Shown: positions 6,291 through 13,067 of the stretch, one piece after another
Layout: every line of letters starts with the position of its first letter
Position numbering within the stretch: the stretch's first letter is position 1
Assembly: GCA_002305615.1 (NCBI GenBank)
Contig: DBPU01000121.1
Location: 1 to 13,628 of the forward strand
Direction of reading: 5' to 3'
DNA: 13,628 bases
Source of the DNA: Verrucomicrobia bacterium UBA1412
Lineage (GTDB): Bacteria > Verrucomicrobiota > Verrucomicrobiia > Limisphaerales > UBA1412
Notes under the pieces: generated by a model
What the model was told of the DNA's origin: nothing
The model's input: only the letters and a program-made list of their open reading frames with translations
The model's database searches: none
Program-made: the position numbers and the translations under genes

Positions 6291-7685
6291 CTAGAGCTCA
6301 ACGCATTGGCCCATCTCGGGCACAATAATCTCGCTCTCGGGTCTAAACTTTTTCAAATGCTCACCGAAGGCCAGGGACTGGTTTTCTTCGCCGTGGGAGA
6401 CCAGAATTTTCTTGAGGCTGCCTTTGATATTGCCGACATAGTGCAGCAATTCATTGCGGTCGGCATGACCGGAAAATGAATCAATCTGGGCAATCCGCGC
6501 ACGGACCGGGTACGGTTTGCCGAAGATGTTGACCTGTTTGTTGCCGGCCAGGATATAAGCGCCCAGAGTATCGGCCGCGCAGTAACCGATGAAGAGGACT
6601 AATGTATTGGGGTCGCCGATATGGTTCTTCAGGTGGTGGCGGATGCGGCCTGCTTCGCACATCCCCGAGGCGCTGATGATGATCGCCGGCTCATTAATCT
6701 CGTTGAGCTTCATGGAGTGGGAGACCTCGCGAATGTAGGTCAGGTTATCCATACCGAAGGGATTGGTCCCCGATTGCAGAAATTCGTAAATCTCCTCGTT
6801 GAAGCACTCCGGATGAAGCCGGTAGACCTCGGTCGAGTTGACGCTCAGGGGACTGTCCACGAAGATCGGGACTTTGGGCAGGCGATTCTCCAGCGTCAAT
6901 TGATGCAGCGCATAGACGATATCCTGAGTGCGGCCCATGCTGAAAGAGGGGATAAGCACCAGCGCGTTTTTCTCCAGAGCCGCGCTGACATGGTTGTACA
7001 CATCCTCGGTCGCATCTTTACGGGGGGAGTGAAGACGGTCGCCGTAGGTGCTTTCAATATGGAGGAAATCGACATTTTCCACCGGGTCCGGGTCCCGAAG
7101 AATATCGTCGTCGCCGCGGCCGATATCGCCCGAGAAAAGGTAGCGGAGTTTTTTACCGTTCTCCACGATATCCAGGCAGACCTGTGCGGCTCCCAGAATA
7201 TGGCCCGCATCGTAGAAGGTGAGCGTCACGCCCGGGGCGATCAACATCGGCCGGTAGTAGTTCATGGAGATAAACTGGCGCGCTGATTTCTCGGCATCTT
7301 CCGGTGTATAGAGCGGCTCTACCGGCGGCAGACCTTCTTTGGCGCGCTGTTTTGAGACGAAGGCGGCATCAGCCCGTTGTATCCGGGCGCTGTCCTCGAG
7401 CATGATACTGGCCAGGTCCCGCGTCGCGAACGTGCTGTAGATATTACCCTCAAAACCCTTCATGCAGAGCAGGGGCAGGTTACCGCAGTGGTCGATATGC
7501 GCATGGCTGAGCACGACGCAATCAAGCTGGGCCGGGTCAAAATCGAAGTTGCGATTCTTTTCGATGGATTCAAAGCGCTTGCCCTGGTAGAGGCCGCACT
7601 CGATGAGTATCTTGTTTCCGTTGACTTCCAGGAGGTACTTGGAACCGGTCGTGGTGCGTGTGGCACCAAAAAAATGTAGTTTCAT
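6291..7685 (-). CDS. MBL-fold/beta-CASP RNA-processing-type metallo-hydrolase
   Basis: I see 464 residues, a complete metallo-beta-lactamase plus beta-CASP plus RMMBL protein of the kind often called RNA specificity exonuclease (YSH1/CPSF73-like). Zinc-binding motifs visible are HAHIDH at 61-66, H162 in DAGHILGA and D187 in FSGDIGRG. Beta-CASP motifs are SFSMGRTQ at 247-254, SGMCEAGR at 340-347, FSGHAD at 404-409 and the late histidine in SHGE at 430-433. All expected metal ligands are present, so an active nuclease is likely. It is cytoplasmic and has no signal peptide. It is immediately upstream of the GH78-like gene and may share its transcript. Its cellular RNA targets cannot be read from the sequence. 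Confidence 0.93.
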   Translation of the reverse strand: MKLHFFGATRTTTGSKYLLEVNGNKILIECGLYQGKRFESIEKNRNFDFDPAQLDCVVLSHAHIDHCGNLPLLCMKGFEGNIYSTFATRDLASIMLEDSARIQRADAAFVSKQRAKEGLPPVEPLYTPEDAEKSARQFISMNYYRPMLIAPGVTLTFYDAGHILGAAQVCLDIVENGKKLRYLFSGDIGRGDDDILRDPDPVENVDFLHIESTYGDRLHSPRKDATEDVYNHVSAALEKNALVLIPSFSMGRTQDIVYALHQLTLENRLPKVPIFVDSPLSVNSTEVYRLHPECFNEEIYEFLQSGTNPFGMDNLTYIREVSHSMKLNEINEPAIIISASGMCEAGRIRHHLKNHIGDPNTLVLFIGYCAADTLGAYILAGNKQVNIFGKPYPVRARIAQIDSFSGHADRNELLHYVGNIKGSLKKILVSHGEENQSLAFGEHLKKFRPESEIIVPEMGQCVEL

Positions 7686-7783
7686 ACGCTCTTTATCTCA
7701 AAGGTGATACCGCCTCTGCTCTCAACAGGAATTTCAAACAAAGGAGAATCACATACCTGCAGGTAATTCTACAGGATAGCCCC

Positions 7784-7805
7784 CCATTTTTGAATCAAAA
7801 AATGG
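7784..7805. other. Perfect inverted repeat between MBL and rpsI genes
   Basis: CCATTTTT and AAAAATGG flank a six-base centre. The position, upstream of the MBL gene and downstream of the rpsI terminator, would suit an operator or a back-up terminator. Neither is shown. Confidence 0.3.
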
Positions 7806-7820
7806 TGCAGAAGATAAAAC

Positions 7821-7851
7821 AAAAAGCCCCGGGGGGATTTCCTCCGGGGTT
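7821..7851 (-). terminator. Rho-independent terminator of the rplM-rpsI operon
   Basis: On the minus strand AACCCCGGAGG, a short AAAT loop and CCCCCCGGGGC are followed by TTTTTGTTTT. It lies 37 bases past the rpsI stop codon. Confidence 0.85.
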
Positions 7852-7887
7852 CTGTAACACCGCAAAGATGCGGAAAGTGAAACGCGA

Positions 7888-8286
7888 TTAGCGCTTGCTG
7901 TATTGGTAACGCCTGCGAGCTCCGGGCTGACCGTACTTCTTGCGCTCCTTCATACGAGGATCGCGGGTCAGGAAACCCTCGACCTTGAGAAGCGGGCGGA
8001 AGGCCGTATCCACTTGCAGCAGTGCGCGTGCAATACCGTGGCGGGTCGCCTCGGCCTGACCGGTCAGACCACCACCGCGGACGTTGACATTAACGTCATA
8101 CTTGGTGAGGGTTTCGGTGCAGGTCAGGGGTTGGATTACCACGCTGCGCAGGTGCTCCAGCGGAAAATAAGCCGCATAGGGACGACCGTTGATGGTGATG
8201 TTACCCGAACCGACATTGATTCTAACGCGAGCGACCGCCGTTTTTCTGCGGCCTGTACCCAGGAAATCAGATGTATTATCAGACAT
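7888..8286 (-). CDS. rpsI: 30S ribosomal protein S9 (uS9)
   Basis: This 132-residue protein has the normal length. The N-terminal GTGRRKTAVARVR is the family signature. NGRPYAAYFP and GGGLTGQAEATRHGIARALL follow, then DPRMKERKKYGQPGARRRYQYSKR. The C-terminal SKR tail, which reaches the P-site tRNA in the 30S subunit, is intact. It is the second gene of the rplM-rpsI pair, 17 bases after rplM, and ends before a strong terminator. Confidence 0.98.
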   Translation of the reverse strand: MSDNTSDFLGTGRRKTAVARVRINVGSGNITINGRPYAAYFPLEHLRSVVIQPLTCTETLTKYDVNVNVRGGGLTGQAEATRHGIARALLQVDTAFRPLLKVEGFLTRDPRMKERKKYGQPGARRRYQYSKR

Positions 8287-8303
8287 ATTCTTTTTCTCTG
8301 CTC

Positions 8304-8738
8304 TTATTTATCAAGGGTTAAAACCGAGGGATTCTGCGCGGTGTGCGGATGCGACGGACCGGCATAAACCTTCAGCTTAGTGATCAGCTTCCTACCCATG
8401 CGATTTCTGGGGAGCATCCCCTTGACCGCATGCCAGATAAGCCACTCCGGCTTGGTTTCGCGCAGTTTGCTCAACTTGCGATGGCTTTCGCCGCCTCTCC
8501 AGCCCGAGTAGAACATGTATGATTTTTCTTCCTTCTTGCCCGTGACCTGTATTTTTTCTGCATTGATCACGACCACGAAGTCACCTGTATCCATAAAAGG
8601 GGTATAAACCGCTTTATTGCGACCCCTGAGTACGTTTGCAACCTGTACAGCCAAGCGGCCCAGCACGGCGCCATCGGCGTCCACTACCTGCCACTTCCGC
8701 TGATCCAAGTTATTCTTGGGTATGAATGTTTTGCTCAT
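8304..8738 (-). CDS. rplM: 50S ribosomal protein L13 (uL13)
   Basis: This 144-residue protein has the normal length. W-x-VVDADGAVLGRLA near residues 16-29, GDFVVVINAEKIQVTG, and KGMLPRNRMGRKLITKLKVYAG followed by HPHTAQNP are the conserved L13 segments. It assembles early into the large subunit. It is the first gene of the conserved rplM-rpsI operon. The Shine-Dalgarno is weak (CTGGA close to the ATG at 8738). Confidence 0.98.
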   Translation of the reverse strand: MSKTFIPKNNLDQRKWQVVDADGAVLGRLAVQVANVLRGRNKAVYTPFMDTGDFVVVINAEKIQVTGKKEEKSYMFYSGWRGGESHRKLSKLRETKPEWLIWHAVKGMLPRNRMGRKLITKLKVYAGPSHPHTAQNPSVLTLDK

Positions 8739-9099
8739 TCCAGTTATTCACAGAGCCCTTCAGTTCTTCCGGAATGGAAGCGCTTGCGAACTCTGACCGA
8801 CACTTTTGTTTGATTTGTCGTGCCGGATTTGTTTTTAGATACGGCCCCGGTTTATAAGCCGGAGCGCTTTTATTCTGGCCCGCCGCCTGTTTCATGATAA
8901 AACCGGCCGGGGCCAAACCTTCCCGCAGAATACGACTTCCCAAGACTCTTTGCCGAAACACACATGGTATTTCGGAAAAACGGAAGCCGAACCCCGCGGC
9001 CCGTTATCCTACGGTAATGGACGTTATTTGCAAGAAGAGAATCAGCCCAAAGATGTTATTTTGAGCCAACACGGATTTTATCCCTTAAAATATTTGCGC
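8739..9099. other. Non-coding leader region of rplM
   Basis: No convincing gene is seen here; a short reading frame overlapping the rplM start lacks any signature. The region must hold the ribosomal operon promoter, but no clear -35/-10 pair stands out. A small hairpin (CCGGTT, TATA, AGCCGG at 8847-8862) lies in the likely leader. Composition falls toward AT-rich near 9050. Confidence 0.4.
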
Positions 9100-9102
9100 C
9101 TA

Positions 9103-9303
9103 TCTAACCGCAGATGATGCAGATTTGCACAGATTTTTTAGAAGGGAAGTCGGATGCGACCCCTCCGGGGTCGTAAAATGTTGTGTGGGTATCGGGTCCC
9201 CGGGGTCGCCAGACCCCGGGGAAACATCCACCCCATGATTCCTCACGACCCCGTAGGGGGCGCATCCACAATTGAATCCCTTCCGTTCACTGATGGGCAC
9301 TAT
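9103..9303. repeat. Multi-hairpin dispersed repeat, copy 1
   Basis: Three palindromes follow each other: 9157-9173 (CGACCCC/GGGGTCG), 9197-9222 (a perfect 11-bp stem TCCCCGGGGTC/GACCCCGGGGA with loop GCCA), and 9246-9262 (CGACCCC, GTA, GGGGGCG). The downstream part, CATCCACCCCATGATTCCTC to CACAATTGAATCC, is almost identical to copy 2 at 11720-11782. A CCGCAGATGATGCAGATTTG segment leads into it. It behaves like a REP/BIME-type element. The open frames across it are by-products of the repeat. Confidence 0.75.
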
Positions 9304-9335
9304 TTGTTACTGCGATCTCAATAGCCGCTCAGTAT

Positions 9336-10145
9336 TTAGCCTGCAAGGAGCCAAAAGATACCAATCGGCACCATTATCACCACTATAAGCCCTAACAATA
9401 ACAAAGGAAGCATGTAGAGCGCCATTGCTGCCAGCAACAGGATACCAAACGACATTACAAGCACCACAATTGTTGGCATTTGTTGCTGTTCTGCAGGTAA
9501 AGCCTGAGCTGCAGATTGTTTTTCTTTGGCAATATAGGCCTCACATTTCCAAATAATTAAGACTGAAGCAATCGCCAGGAAAACAGCGGCTATCAACTTG
9601 ATGAAATCATCTGAATTATTTGAAACTAAAGTTTTTAAAATATTTTCTGAAAAGTATTCTGGATAACCTATTGCATTTAAAATCTTAACGCTTTTCTCTG
9701 GAGAAAAAATAATGCCCATCGCGCAAAGAAATAGACTTTCCAGAGCTACTACGCATAACGTACTTTCTCCCAGGAAGAGACAATAGGACAAAAAAGAGCG
9801 AGTCCTGTGTTTCAGCGAGGAAAACAATACACTTTCTTTTCTTTTATGTTCAGGAACAAAGTCCCAAAAAAGAGAGTAAAAAAATCCCGCCAGCATCCCA
9901 AAAACAAGGCCGGGAACGTATGGGATCCATACGAGCACAAACATTGCGACATCTCGTCCTGAATTGTAGCTTTCACAAACTAATGAATACATTGGAAAAA
10001 CGGATACCCAAAACGCTATTTCATGAAAAAACAGGGCAATAAGGATAAAAACTCCATACAACACTGCTCCCGTGAAGCCTCCTAAAAGCATTGTCTTGAC
10101 TCCCGTAAAGCCACCAAAAAGCGTCGTCTTAGTGATAAACTTCAT
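9336..10145 (-). CDS. Orphan polytopic membrane protein
   Basis: I see 269 residues from the ATG at 10145. Hydrophobic segments suggest about six membrane spans: roughly 27-50 (VLYGVFILIALFF), 68-95, 115-145, 183-205, 225-245 and 246-268. A soluble patch with KEKQSAAQALPAEQQQ lies near 208-223. The first 27 residues contain an 11-residue duplication (KTTLFGGFTGV, KTMLLGGFTGA). I do not recognise the family. It is AT-rich compared with the ribosomal genes beside it and is flanked by palindromic repeats on both sides. No Shine-Dalgarno is evident. Met19 (10091) is an alternative start. It could be a transporter-like or immunity-type protein, with no direct support. Confidence 0.7.
   Translation of the reverse strand: MKFITKTTLFGGFTGVKTMLLGGFTGAVLYGVFILIALFFHEIAFWVSVFPMYSLVCESYNSGRDVAMFVLVWIPYVPGLVFGMLAGFFYSLFWDFVPEHKRKESVLFSSLKHRTRSFLSYCLFLGESTLCVVALESLFLCAMGIIFSPEKSVKILNAIGYPEYFSENILKTLVSNNSDDFIKLIAAVFLAIASVLIIWKCEAYIAKEKQSAAQALPAEQQQMPTIVVLVMSFGILLLAAMALYMLPLLLLGLIVVIMVPIGIFWLLAG
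10065..10130 (-). repeat. 33-bp direct repeat at the start of the membrane protein gene
   Basis: Two adjacent 33-base units encode KTTLFGGFTGV and KTMLLGGFTGA. On the plus strand they read CTCCCGTGAAGCCTCCTAAA and CTCCCGTAAAGCCACCAAAA. Confidence 0.7.
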
Positions 10146-10171
10146 ATTCTCTGTGTCTTAATTGTCTCCGT

Positions 10172-10285
10172 GCCCGGAGGGCGCACGCCTCGGAGAGGCG
10201 AATGTGCATAACCGTAGGTGCGGTTCCCGTAGGGAGACGTACCTACGGAGAATACCACCTAACCAATACGCCGCCTGAAGGGCGG
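10172..10285. repeat. Cluster of REP-like palindromes
   Basis: It contains CGCCTC/GAGGCG (10186-10200), a nested pair with outer arms CCGTAGGT (10212-10219) and ACCTACGG (10241-10248) around TCCC-GTA-GGGA (10225-10235), and CCGCC/GGCGG (10271-10285). GTGCCC/GGGCGCAC lies at the left end. It fills the 200-base gap between two orphan genes. It differs in sequence from the repeat at 9103-9303. Confidence 0.6.
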
Positions 10286-10346
10286 TACTTCACAACCTAA
10301 GCTAGCGGGAAGATTCCACAGAGCGTCAACAGGATATCCTCCCTTT

Positions 10347-10895
10347 TCACTGCGAAATAGGTTCGCTATTCGTGCCGCCCGATACAAATGGATTAACCTC
10401 ATTTGTGCGAAACGGTAAAGTCTTTTTCATCTTCTCATTATAAAGTCCATTGAAACAAATTCCATAATAGTACCCAGTTTTTAACTTTATGACAATGGCT
10501 GTATCCGACCCCTTATCAGGAGAATCGTTGTTAGCAAACATATTATCGGGATTCCATAGAGAAAAATCAGGATTGAAAAAGACATTATTCTCTCCATGTT
10601 TATCAAAAATAACTACCTTTTTATTGTTGAATATTTCGTCACGCAACTGCTGAACATTAGTAATCGAATCTTGTTCTTCTAATGCTTCATACGCGAAATA
10701 TAGTGCTTGAAACAACGCATACCTCCATTGAGTATCAGTGTATGCCTCATCTTGAGCTGAGCAATGATTATCATTACATCCTGACAAACAAACAAGAATT
10801 GTAAAAAGACTAAGAAGCGGCATGGAAATATACTTCACAATCCATATTTGATGGCACTGTTCTTTATTTAGTCTTTTGATCTGTGTAACAATCAT
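10347..10895 (-). CDS. Orphan lipoprotein
   Basis: I see 182 residues from the ATG at 10895. A hydrophobic stretch ends in LSGC with Cys40, a good lipobox, followed by acidic residues. The signal region is long, and Met25 (10823) would give a 15-residue signal instead. AAAAGGA lies somewhat far upstream of 10895. The mature part has a helix-like segment (ALFQALYFAYEALEEQ) and a probable beta-rich part (KKVVIFDKHG, TAIVIKLKTGYYYGICFNG). I do not recognise a family. It lies 89 bases downstream of the TM-anchored gene at 10985-11545 and is probably cotranscribed with it. It is AT-rich. Confidence 0.7.
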   Translation of the reverse strand: MIVTQIKRLNKEQCHQIWIVKYISMPLLSLFTILVCLSGCNDNHCSAQDEAYTDTQWRYALFQALYFAYEALEEQDSITNVQQLRDEIFNNKKVVIFDKHGENNVFFNPDFSLWNPDNMFANNDSPDKGSDTAIVIKLKTGYYYGICFNGLYNEKMKKTLPFRTNEVNPFVSGGTNSEPISQ

Positions 10896-10951
10896 TTGTT
10901 TTTTGGATCCTTTTCGATGCCTCTATAATCTGTTTGTTTTCTAAAATTCAT
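10892..10951 (-). CDS. Possible 19-residue leader ORF
   Basis: ATG at 10951 opens a 19-codon frame (MNFRKQTDYRGIEKDPKNK). Its TGA overlaps the ATG of the lipoprotein gene as ATGA. The same frame is open back to the stop codon of the gene at 10985-11545. No Shine-Dalgarno is seen. It may couple translation, or it may be chance. Confidence 0.2.
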   Translation of the reverse strand: MNFRKQTDYRGIEKDPKNK

Positions 10952-10984
10952 ATTCACATCTTTTTTCAAGCCTTTTTCACGGGG

Positions 10985-11545
10985 TCAGAAATCTACACAA
11001 TAAAGATAAGGAAAATCGGAAGGCCCTCTTTTACGATAATTTATACCGTGTATCTGTTTCCATTCAATTGATAATTCTTTTTCCTTTCTAAAAAAATGTA
11101 ATGTCCGGAACTCTTTTGAATAAATATGATATCTATCTGTTTCAGAAAGAGTTTTAAATTTTACAATTCCGTTCGAATCTGTTACGTACATAGCATCAAA
11201 AGCAGGAAAGGAATATTTTGCACCTATCGGATTAATTATTTCTTCTAATAATGTGGCATACCGATATCTTTCTACATAAACTCCGCTAACAGGATAGCCA
11301 CTTTTATAATCACTTACTTTAACTGTAGAAGAGAATAGCGAATCACGTATATCTATTCGCCAATCAGATTCAAGTTCATGATTAATATTTGTATCAGATT
11401 GTATCCATATCTGTCCCGGTATACGTTTAGAGCCAAGTTTTGCGCGATCTGCTATTGTGCGATCTACTACATTCCATAGAAAACACAAAATAATGGTCAG
11501 GATGAAAACTATAATAACTTTTTTAATATTAGTTTTTTCTTTCAT
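10985..11545 (-). CDS. Orphan TM-anchored protein with carboxypeptidase-regulatory-like domain
   Basis: I see 186 residues from the ATG at 11545. Residues 9-26 (KVIIVFILTIILCFLW) form one membrane anchor, or an uncleaved signal. About 75-150 resembles a transthyretin-like/carboxypeptidase regulatory-like beta-sandwich: VKVSDYKSGYPVSGVYVERY, later YVTDSNGIVKFKTL and YHIYSKEFRTLHF. Such domains are structural and carry no catalysis. A good TATAAT lies about 20 bases upstream on the minus strand, without a matching -35. It is AT-rich, and the gene following it is the lipoprotein at 10347. Function unknown. Confidence 0.7.
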   Translation of the reverse strand: MKEKTNIKKVIIVFILTIILCFLWNVVDRTIADRAKLGSKRIPGQIWIQSDTNINHELESDWRIDIRDSLFSSTVKVSDYKSGYPVSGVYVERYRYATLLEEIINPIGAKYSFPAFDAMYVTDSNGIVKFKTLSETDRYHIYSKEFRTLHFFRKEKELSIEWKQIHGINYRKRGPSDFPYLYCVDF

Positions 11546-11637
11546 AGCTGTATTTAAATTACAGTATTATATGTTTTTACAACTTCAAAACTTGTATGGC
11601 CTGGTTGACTTCCAGGAGGTTCATGAGTATAGCCACA

Positions 11638-11812
11638 ATTCCCCACTGCACCCCTTCCGGGGTGCAGCAAATTAAGGTATGCGGAGCATACCCATCCCAT
11701 AGCCCGGGGGCGCTAGACCCCGGGGAACCATCCACCCCATGATTCCTCACGACCCCGTAGGGGTCGCATCCACAATTGAATCCTTTCCTCTGTGATATTT
11801 GGGCACTCATTT
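11638..11812. repeat. Multi-hairpin dispersed repeat, copy 2
   Basis: Three palindromes are seen: 11647-11666 (TGCACCCC, TTCC, GGGGTGCA), 11703-11724 (CCCGGGG/CCCCGGG) and 11750-11766 (perfect CGACCCC, GTA, GGGGTCG). The segment from CATCCACCCCATGATTCCTC to CACAATTGAATCC repeats copy 1 almost base for base, and a shared GGGCACT follows. The first palindrome keeps its shape but differs in sequence. Confidence 0.75.
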
Positions 11813-11896
11813 TTTACATTTACTCACTCTGAATTTTTTGTCTATCGGATCGCCACTATCATCCATTATTATCTTCTCGCCGTCGTAAGTCCATCC
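11807..11896 (-). pseudogene. Short C-terminal coding remnant
   Basis: A minus-strand frame without its own start reads GWTYDGEKIIMDDSGDPIDK and ends KKFRVSKCKK before a stop at 11807. A stop codon closes it upstream. The composition looks coding, so it may be the tail of a lost gene. The remaining bases up to 11973 show nothing I can assign. Confidence 0.25.
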
Positions 11897-11973
11897 TCAC
11901 ACTATTCAGACGCCGTCGCAACTTAAAATTCTGTCGCGAAAATCCGGAGCATATCAAATGCCCACAACCAATA

Positions 11974-12567
11974 TCATTCAGTATATTCAGAGTATGTGAT
12001 TTCCGACGTAACTCGATCAAAAAAAGCCACGGGAAACCAATCTGCCATCGGTTTCCCTGCTTTCGATAGGCGGACCTTGCAATCCCATTTCTTTGAATTC
12101 AATGCTTCAGTAAAGAGCTGTGACTCCACTTTATCCTGCTTCCACGAATACTGGAAACCGTAAGTAAATGAGGAATACTCTTTAGAATTAAAAACATCCA
12201 AATCATATTTGCTATAAGGAAGAAATATTGAATTTCCATTAAGACTCAGTTCCATTCCATCTACCGAAAAATTGGGTGCAAACCACCAAATAATTAAGCC
12301 ATAATATTCATTGTCAGGAGTTCTAGTGAGAAAAGCACAAGAATACAAAGGTTCATTAAATTCTTTTAAATTTAATGTTTCTAATTTTTCAAGAACATTA
12401 GAATGTGTTAACGTATTTAGCTCCATATTATTTTTTATAGATGATTCGTACCTCATTTTAAAATACTGAATAGATTCTAGTCGTTCTGACTCTAAGTCTC
12501 TTGAATGTTTACATGAAGATAAAGATATTAGTAAAATAATAAATAATGACCTACTTATAGTATGCAT
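11974..12567 (-). CDS. Orphan lipoprotein downstream of an RHS core remnant
   Basis: I see 197 residues from the ATG at 12567. MHTISRSLFIILLISLSSC is a typical lipoprotein signal with Cys19 as the lipidated residue. The mature protein starts with a charged helical stretch (ESERLESIQYFKMRYE) and continues with aromatic, probably beta-rich sequence (YYGLIIWWFAPNF, SSFTYGFQYSWKQ). I recognise no family. No Shine-Dalgarno is visible. The start codon lies about 45 bases after the RHS core fragment at 12613-12700, the position where RHS loci carry an immunity or orphan gene. A role as RHS-associated immunity lipoprotein is inferred from position only. Confidence 0.7.
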   Translation of the reverse strand: MHTISRSLFIILLISLSSCKHSRDLESERLESIQYFKMRYESSIKNNMELNTLTHSNVLEKLETLNLKEFNEPLYSCAFLTRTPDNEYYGLIIWWFAPNFSVDGMELSLNGNSIFLPYSKYDLDVFNSKEYSSFTYGFQYSWKQDKVESQLFTEALNSKKWDCKVRLSKAGKPMADWFPVAFFDRVTSEITYSEYTE

Positions 12568-12612
12568 AAAATTTTATTTTAAAAAGCTCTATTTAAAACA
12601 TCTTTTGTAGCA

Positions 12613-12700
12613 GGCGGGAGCGCCATCTGCCCGGGGCGGGTGAATAGTAGCGGTAGCCGTAGTAGACGAGGTCGGTTTCGTTGTCGGTGTATTTGGTAAC
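12613..12700 (-). pseudogene. RHS core C-terminal fragment (remnant 3)
   Basis: A GC-rich island in AT-rich DNA reads TKYTDNETDLVYYGYRYY, then SPAPGRWRSR. This is the near-invariant end of the RHS-repeat-associated core, usually KYTDNETGLxYYGYRYYxP-x-GRWLSRDP. It stops matching after the SR and runs to a stop (LLQKMF). There is no upstream core, so it is an isolated piece. The leucine of GRWLSR is replaced by arginine. Confidence 0.85.
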
Positions 12701-12736
12701 ATAATATATATGGTTTTTATTCTAAATATAATAAAT

Positions 12737-13000
12737 CTATAAACTTATTTTACTGCCATTCTTTCTTTTTAATAAAAAACGAATTAAACCAACTATACTT
12801 AATAAAGTAATACAGAATCCAAGAAAAAATAATACCACCATTAGATTAACATAATAATAACATTGAAGCCTATGAGGGTGGTCCTCAAATCCGTATAACC
12901 ATGCATAATACGTTCCACAGTACAATCCATATAATGATACGATTATTCCAAATACTAGAGTAAATAGTAATTTAATCGGTTTCTTTAATTTTATCATCAC
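12737..13000 (-). CDS. Orphan small membrane protein (87 aa)
   Basis: The frame starts at GTG 13000 or ATG 12997; AAGAGGG seven bases upstream favours the ATG. Two membrane spans are visible, about residues 10-30 (LLFTLVFGIIVSLYGLYCG) and 49-75 (YVNLMVVLFFLGFCITLLS). A short tyrosine-rich outer loop connects them and the tail is basic (RFLLKRKNGSK). It begins 11-14 bases after the RHS fragment at 13011-13065. The family is unknown. Size and position fit an immunity protein for a lost RHS toxin tip; this is inference. Confidence 0.7.
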   Translation of the reverse strand: MMIKLKKPIKLLFTLVFGIIVSLYGLYCGTYYAWLYGFEDHPHRLQCYYYVNLMVVLFFLGFCITLLSIVGLIRFLLKRKNGSKISL

Positions 13001-13010
13001 TTACCCTCTT

Positions 13011-13065
13011 CAAGTTCAACCCGCCTTGTTCTCCGATGGGGTTGCGGGAGGAGCCAGTTCCGAGT
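13011..13065 (-). pseudogene. RHS core C-terminal fragment with frameshift (remnant 2)
   Basis: On the minus strand TRNWL is read in one frame and SRNPIGEQGGLNL in the next. The combined reading NWLSRNPIGEQGGLNL is the conserved RHS segment (WLSRDPIGEEGGLNLYG). One extra base at the junction (TGGCTCCTCCCG where TGGCTCTCCCG would be in frame) breaks it near 13050. The match ends just before the ribosome-binding site of the 87-residue gene. Confidence 0.8.
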
Positions 13066-13067
13066 TT

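Noticed and set aside
8710..8961. Minus-strand 83-codon frame overlapping the rplM start
   Set aside because: It has no start signal or recognisable domain and overlaps the L13 start in another frame; it is more likely operon leader.
9100..9300. Minus-strand frame through repeat copy 1 (RKGFNCGCAPYGVVRNHGVD)
   Set aside because: It translates the palindromic repeat. The similar peptide from copy 2 reflects DNA similarity, not a protein family.
11457..11675. Plus-strand frame containing NLYGLV, resembling the RHS NLYGF motif
   Set aside because: Only a few residues match, it runs opposite to the three clear RHS fragments, and no neighbouring RHS motif is in frame.
11577..11810. Minus-strand frame through repeat copy 2
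   Set aside because: Same reason: it lies almost wholly in the dispersed repeat and has no ribosome-binding site or protein signature.
9100..11812. CRISPR array
   Set aside because: The repeats are few, palindromic, long and unevenly spaced, and there are no cas genes.
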